From positions 1 to 9,657 of the forward strand of contig WBUV01000087.1 in the NCBI GenBank assembly GCA_008933525.1: a stretch of DNA of 9,657 bases. The letters are read 5' to 3'. The notes below the pieces were generated by a model. That model had not been told where the DNA came from and made no database searches. It was given only the letters and a program-made list of their open reading frames with translations. Of this stretch, positions 1-6,800 are shown one piece after another. How positions within the stretch are numbered: the first letter of the stretch is position 1; each line of letters starts with the position of its first letter. Both the position numbers and the translations under genes were made by a program. This stretch comes from Bacteroidales bacterium. Its GTDB lineage: Bacteria; Bacteroidota; Bacteroidia; Bacteroidales; Tenuifilaceae.

Positions 1-1
1 T

Positions 2-541
2 TACAAAGCTATCCTCGAAATACTGGGCGAAGATGTTAATAGAGAAGGATTACAAAGAACCCCTATTCGAGTAGCCAAAGCTATACAATTCCTTACCCAT
101 GGCTACAACCTCGATCCGCATGAAATTATTCGTGCAACCAAGTTTAAAGAGGATTATCCGCAAATGGTTATTGTTAAGGATATTGAACTTTACTCGATGT
201 GCGAACACCATATGATTCCGTTTTACGGAAAGGCGCATGTTGCATATATTCCTAATGGTTACATCACCGGACTTAGCAAAATAGCTAGAGTTGTTGAAGC
301 ATACGCTCGCCGTTTGCAAGTTCAAGAGCGTTTAACAATGCAAATAAGAGACTGCATTCAGGAAACACTTAACCCCATGGGAGTTGCTGTTGTTATTGAA
401 GCGGGGCATATGTGCATGCAAATGCGGGGCATTCAAAAGCAAAACTCTGTAACAACCACTTCAGCATTTACTGGCTCCTTTCTGTCCGATATCAAAACCC
501 GTGAGGAATTTATTCATTTAATTGGTATCCGGTTACATTAA
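2..541 (+). CDS. folE: GTP cyclohydrolase I, C-terminal part (5' end cut by window edge)
   Basis: This enzyme converts GTP to 7,8-dihydroneopterin triphosphate, the first step of tetrahydrofolate and pterin synthesis, in the cytoplasm as a homodecamer. The frame is open from base 2 and gives 179 residues before TAA at 539-541. Visible motifs are SMCEHH (Cys67, His69, His70), the GHMCM motif (His136, Cys138), QMRGI and TTTSAFTG. In the E. coli enzyme the matching residues are Cys110, His113 and Cys181 (zinc ligands) and His112 and His179 (active site). The Cys-Cys distance is 71 residues in both, so about 43 N-terminal residues are missing by E. coli numbering. The active-site and zinc residues are all present and no frameshift is seen. 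The ATG at 164 is internal (Met55), inside the conserved core, and is not the start. Promoter and ribosome binding site lie outside the window. The family assignment is firm. Confidence 0.97.
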   Translation, partial: YKAILEILGEDVNREGLQRTPIRVAKAIQFLTHGYNLDPHEIIRATKFKEDYPQMVIVKDIELYSMCEHHMIPFYGKAHVAYIPNGYITGLSKIARVVEAYARRLQVQERLTMQIRDCIQETLNPMGVAVVIEAGHMCMQMRGIQKQNSVTTTSAFTGSFLSDIKTREEFIHLIGIRLH

Positions 542-550
542 AATAAACAA

Positions 551-589
551 AGCAATAAAAAAAGCCCCTACGGGGCTTTTTTTATTGCT
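551..589. terminator. Bidirectional intrinsic terminator between folE and the giant gene
   Basis: Bases 551-568 (agcaataaaaaaagcccc) and 572-589 are perfect reverse complements over 18 bp, with a 3-nt loop (tac). The GC core is gcccc/ggggc. It is followed on the + strand by seven T (577-583) and on the - strand by the seven T opposite 557-563, so it should work as a Rho-independent terminator for both convergent genes. It begins 9 bases after the folE stop. The TAA of the giant gene (582-584) and its last two sense codons overlap the right arm. Termination in both directions is inferred from structure. Confidence 0.93.
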
Positions 590-827
590 TTACAAATTTC
601 TTAACAAAAGTTCCCTTGAGCGTATTCCCCTTGAGCAAATAAACTCCACCTACCAAATCGTTAACAGGTATTGAGATATTACTACCTAGTTTACTATATT
701 TACGAACTAACCGTCCCGAAATATCAAAAATCTGAATTTCGTTGATATCAATCTCGCTAACAACAAGAAGCAAATCACTTACAGGATTTGGAAATACATT
801 AACTATTTCGCTAATATCAATAGGATT
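582..827 (-). other. T9SS type A C-terminal sorting domain (protein domain)
   Basis: Residues 2944-3024, the final 81 residues plus the stop codon. It shows the standard motifs in order: VNVFPNPVSDLL, IQIFDISGRLVRKY, IPVNDLVGGVYLL, and the terminal TFVKKFVKQ. Such domains direct proteins across the outer membrane through the type IX secretion system, after Sec export of the N-terminus. They are normally removed as the protein is anchored or released. This requires a Sec signal at the unseen N-terminus. Confidence 0.95.
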
Positions 828-3800
828 TGTACTTGTAATTAACGAAAGATCAAACGTTGCTGCTTGATAGATTTCCTTAGTATTCAAGTCCTGAACAAAA
901 GCAATAATCTTCGCATTTGCAAATTCATCAGAGTTTGATGGTGTCCAACTGAGATTTATAGATTGACTTTCACCTGCAGAGAGATTTCCAGTAATTGCTG
1001 TTCCGCTTGCATCAGGAATAAAACTACGCAGAATATTATGGTAAACTTTACCGCTTACACTTAAACTATTCTTAACAACAGCACACTGCAATCCAAGCAT
1101 CTTCCCTGTTAAGTCTATGTTATGCTTTAAACTAACAGCAATGTTGCAAGTATTTGCATTTTTCACAGCAGAAATACTCATATCAACCTTTGGATCGCTG
1201 AGCGATTTTATGTTGATGTTATCCGATATTGATTTAAAATACGTCAAGGCGTTTAATCCTGCTGGAAAACCGAAGGAGTTATTTCCATTTACCTGGGCGT
1301 AAGGAATTTGCGACACACCATAGAAGTATACTCGGGAGGAAGGGCCACTTGTATAAAACTGATTAAATGGATCGCCCGAAGGATAGCTGGTATGATAATG
1401 AATTGGAATAATATCCTCGATTAAATCCTCTTCCAATTCTCTAGTTTGCTGATAGTAGGATTGTGCATCGGCTATATTTGTATTGACAAAGTACTCATAA
1501 ATAACATTTTGAGTTCGATCACCAATCCACACATCATCAAAAGCAAAACCATCAACCTTTGAGACACCGCCTCCATCAGCAGCATATGCAATTCTAAATC
1601 GAACATTGGTACTACCTATAAGATTATCGAGACTATGACGAGCAGTATTCCATTCGTTCATTGGGTTTTCGTTCCAACCATAGAATTGTTTTTCGCCACC
1701 AGGCTGACTTTGAATATTTTCGGAATCGAACCATCCTATCCCTTCTCCTTTTGATCCAAGATTGGTCCATGTCTTTCCTTGGTTTGTTGAATACTGTAAT
1801 ACCGCACCATCTCGTTTATATTCCGACGATGACCAAATGTTTAATTTAATCATCGGATTTTTAAGCCCTGATAAGTCAAAACATGGACTAATCACCTGCG
1901 GGTTTTCAACATTGGTTTTATCTGTTATTCCTGTATACCAAGAGTTTAACCCCGAAGCAGGGTAATTAATTACACTTCCGTTCGGTGCTCCTAAATTCCA
2001 TCGACAAGAATCGGACATACTAATACCTTTGGCTTCCCAATTATAGTATGGGTTATTACTATCAAAGTTTTCAAGATAATGTGAATCTGCTAGGTCTACT
2101 ATTTTTATATAGGGCTGAAGCATTAATCTCTTAGTAATAGAATCATTACACCCATCTAAAGTATTAATAGACAATTTTATATCATAAACACCAATTTCGT
2201 TAAAACTATGTTGAACAGTACTCCCTGAACCCAGAGAAGTGGTTTCGTTCAACTTCCAAGTGTAGGTTGGAGATGTTGCATTTGTTGACCTATCTGTAAA
2301 AATGATAGGACTACCAATGTTGCAATCATGGCTCCAATCAAAATCAGCCTGAGGCGAAATTCCAACATTAATAGTGGTATCCTTCAACGATTGACAACCA
2401 TTACTCGATTTTGCAACTAAACTTACGGATTTTGAACCTATTGACTGAAACTTATACTTCAGATTCTTGTTGTAAAACTCAAACCCCTCAACCCTCCACG
2501 TCCACTGCATTGTTTCATCGTTTGGACTACTAATATTAACAAAACCAACAGAATCAACAATTCCTGGGCACGATGCCAGAATATTAAAGTTGGCATTAGG
2601 AACAGAGTAAACATTAAGGTTTTTTGTATCCGTAGAATTACAGCCACTTTTTGAAGTGTATGTATAAGCTATCCAATACGCTCCGGGGTTTTCCAATGTT
2701 GGGTATAGCTCAGCGCTACTTCCTCTATTCAGCAAAGCTGATGAATTCCCCGAATAACTGAAGTTACCCTGTCCTCCATAAGGATGAACTTGAACACCAC
2801 TAAGCTGTACTTTTTCTATTGATTTACAAAAATCATAGTTCTCCAAATTTGAAATAATCTGAACCTGACCAATACTGTCTACAAGAACCTCCTTGAATAT
2901 TGAATAATCAGTTCCCTTTATTTTGTAATTAAAGTATACTGTATCCAGGCCATTACCTGCTCTATTTAAATAGTAGCGAGCAGCATTTTTTCCTGTGCTT
3001 TCCAAAGCATTTCTTCTACTAATAAATGTCCCAGTAATTGTATCACTAATGTTGGGAGTGCATAATATATCGACATAAGTGTTTTCCTCGTAACAGTATA
3101 CCGAATTTAAATTAACAATTGTTTCGGTTGCTTTGTATATAGTGGTTGATCTTTGAATTTGATTAGAGCAACCCTTCTCATCAGTAAATGAATAGGTAAT
3201 AATAATTGGGGATCCAACTCTGGCTGCAGAAGTAAATAAAGTATCCCTCGACACACCCTCTCCGCTGAACAAATAATCGGTACTAGTGTGATTTCCAACT
3301 AAAGGAATAGTTGCCTGATCAAAGTTATAATTATCGTTTAAAGTAAAAATTAGATCGGGTAACGGGTTTATGTGGATAGTTTCGTTTACTGGATCGGATA
3401 AGCAGCCATTTACCGATTCATAAACGTATGTTATATTATAGTCTTGCTCAGCTAGAGCTGTTGAATACTTAAATTTAGCAGTATGAGCATTAGGGGTTAT
3501 TGTAAAAACAGAAGATCCACTAAAATGTCCCTTATCTCCTGTTTCAAAAGAAACCCCAGTAACTGTAAACTCAACATCAGATCCCTGATTATTTAGACAG
3601 TACTCATTATCAATACCAGTAATTGATATTCCAGTCTTTTTAGCTTCAACTGTAAAGGTTCTATTAATAAATGAAGTTAACTCCATCGAAGGGTATTTTA
3701 AAGCTCTATAATTAACTCTATATGTGCCAACTGGCAATACTTGAGGGTTAATTTGCAGTGTAACGCTATCTATCTGCAACCATCCACTGGTTAGTAGTAT

Positions 3801-6800
3801 ATTGTTCGAATCAAATAGTTCAAAAATACCTGTATGTCCAGAAGGCAATACACCATTAACAGTTACAGGATTTGAATAATTACAGTAACCGGCCTTAAGA
3901 TCGGGTATGTTTACTGGGGTACTCGACACAAAAGCATAACTAGTATCTCGCCCGACACATCCTAAAGCATCTGTAAAACTGTAAATAATTTCTAAATTCT
4001 TATCCTTTGATTCTTCCGGTATGATAGTTGGGTAGAAATAGTACTTGCCACTAAGATATCCAACACCCTCACCACTAAACACACCATTTCGCTTATCAAC
4101 TGGTAACACATATTTATTTAACTCATCCTTTGGAGAATCTGGGCTATAGGGCGATCCTGTAATATCAAGTGTGACAACAGGCAAGGGATTAACTGTTATT
4201 GTAACATTCGTTGGTGCAGAGTAAATTCTATTTGTAGTAGCATCAAGTAAACTATCCAATGCAACCGTACCCTCCTTAATTTGAATAGTGTAAGTTGATG
4301 ACGATATTTCATCTACAAAAAACTTATTCCCATTATGTGTATACCATAACTTAAATGGTTGTACCCCTGTGAAACTAAAAGTTACATTCTCATTTACATT
4401 ATCAAAGCATTTTACCTTTGAACCAGCAATTTCAATGGTGGGCTTTGTTGCAAATATCTGCATTTGTATAGGATTATAATCGGCAAGTAATTTTACATCA
4501 TTATTACCAGCCAAATCGGATAATGTAATGTTCCCAAGTTGTAAAGGAATAATTTGCTCAGGGTCGCCTTCAACTACAGTATACTTTGATGTATAGGTTG
4601 TACCTCCGTCGGTTGTAGTCCAAGTCAACTCTTTTCCATTATAAGTAGTTGGGGATATAATTAAACCAGGTTCAGCAACTACCGTTTTTAAAGTAAATAC
4701 TATCTCGTGTCCAATTCGAGCAATGCCAACGGCCTCGGCATTACTCGAAAATGAATCAATTCTTGGGATTTTTGAGTCGATTGTTAATGTTCCCGATGAA
4801 ACATCTGCAAACAATTTTGAACTACTCAACCCTGCGGCATCGGTTAGCACAATATTAACGGGCAGTGCGGCTACAGAATTTCGTTCAACATCATTCTCTT
4901 GAACAGTGTAGTTAATTGAATATGTGTTATTCCCATTATTAATTAATGCTTGAGCCTTTCCATTCACTTCTACTGTTGTTCCAATGTACGAATTACCATC
5001 GGCTATTAGAGTAACGGGAATAATACTGCCCACCTTATAGGTTCCATTGGGGACTGTTACTGATGATATAACTGGTTTTGAATCGTCAAAAGTAACCTTT
5101 GAGGCATTGGTTGTAGTATACCTTAAGGCAGGACTATTTCCTGTAGAATCCTGAATGCTAATTGAAAAAGGAATTATGCCTTGAGGCTCACCCGAACTAA
5201 GTGTTCTTGTTGCTGTCCAATTTTTTAAACTTCCTGTAATTGATGTTGCAGCAATATTGTTAATAGAAATAACCGGTGTTTTTATATTTTCGGATGTTTC
5301 AATAGTAATAGTAATTATATTCCCTGCAATAGCTAACTCCGGATTCGGATTATTTGATGATATATTAACTGTGGTGAAAGCAGGAAGAGTGTTGTCAACT
5401 ATTACTTTTGAGCCATCAGTTGAGGTTATTGTTTCAGAATTATTCCCCGCCAAGTCCTTATAGTTAATACTAAAGTTTAATTTTCCATCGGCTATAGAAC
5501 TCGAAATGGGAAATTCTGCTTCCCAAACATTCGAACCTTTTGGCGTAACAATGGCGTTTTTTGTATTAACCCTTGCAACAACATTAACAATGCTATCATC
5601 GGCAGTAAAATGCAACTTAACCAAATCGCCAATCTTTGCTCTTGACGATGAGTTTACATTATCTGAGTTTATTGAAACTGGTGATAATATAGGTGCAACT
5701 TTATCGAAAGTTACAGAACTTCCATCAGTTGTTGCCGATGTTGAGTTTGAATTACCCGATAAATCATTATAGTTTACGGTAAAACCAACCAATCCATCGG
5801 AATCCCCTGCTTGCATGGTATAAGTCAATGTCCAGTTATTTGCTGAACCAGATGGAACTATTGCATTGCCTTCAATTGATGCTGAAGTAATTTCAATATT
5901 CTCAGAACTAACCAAGGTTACTGTAACCGCACCGCCTACACCAACCCATTCAGAATTTGAATTGTTGGAATAAATACTAGCTACATTCAATACCGGATTA
6001 GTTTTATCAAATACAACATTGCTACCCGTTGTGATTGAAGTAACCCTTGCCCCGGAATTTCCTGGTATATCAGAAAAATCGATAGTGAAAGGTATAGTCC
6101 CTTCGTTATCGGACGATTGCATAGTATAGGAAGCAGTCCAATCTTTATTATTTGCAGATGATGCTACTACTGAGTGGCCTGCAATTGAAACAGTTACTCC
6201 TGAAAGTTCTTTTAAGGATGAAAAACTCAAGGTTACAACACTCCCTACCTTAGATCGGTTAGTATGCAAAACATAATTGGATATAATTGAAACAGTTGAT
6301 AGTGCTGGGGGAGTTTTGTAAAATAACACATTCGATCCATCAGTAACTCCTGTAGAATGAGTAGCAGCATTGCCTGCAATATCCTCGAAACTTATTGTAA
6401 AACTAACATTTCCCTCCGTATCAGAAACGAGCATCGTCCTCGCCACAGTCCATGTATTAATGCCAGTATTCACAACTGAAGTTGCACTAACCCCATTGAT
6501 TAATGCTGAAACATTCTTAATTCCTTCGCTAGAGGTAAAACTTACCGTTACCAAGTCGCCAACCTTAGCATAAGCATTATTGTTAGTATTGTTAGATTGA
6601 ACACCCACAGCACTTAGAGTGGGCGGATTCAAATCGCAAAGTATAGTGTATGTAACAGCTGCATTGTTGGAGTTACCTGCCAAGTCGACACATTTATTCG
6701 TTGAAATATCAACCGAAACGCTACCTGTAGCAGAAGGGATAACAACTATAGAATAATTCTTCGCATCAACCGATGTAAATGCCCCTTTAGTTGCATTGGT

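Noticed and set aside
50..325. 91-codon frame on the - strand across folE
   Set aside because: It is antisense to the conserved catalytic core of folE and shows no motif of its own.
164..541. A separate 125-residue gene starting at the internal ATG
   Set aside because: This is the C-terminal part of folE. The same frame is open upstream and encodes conserved family sequence, so the ATG is Met55 of the visible enzyme.
5257..5772. Two short + strand frames (5257-5463 and 5506-5772)
   Set aside because: Both are antisense to type C Ig-like repeats and are best explained as shadows of the coding strand.
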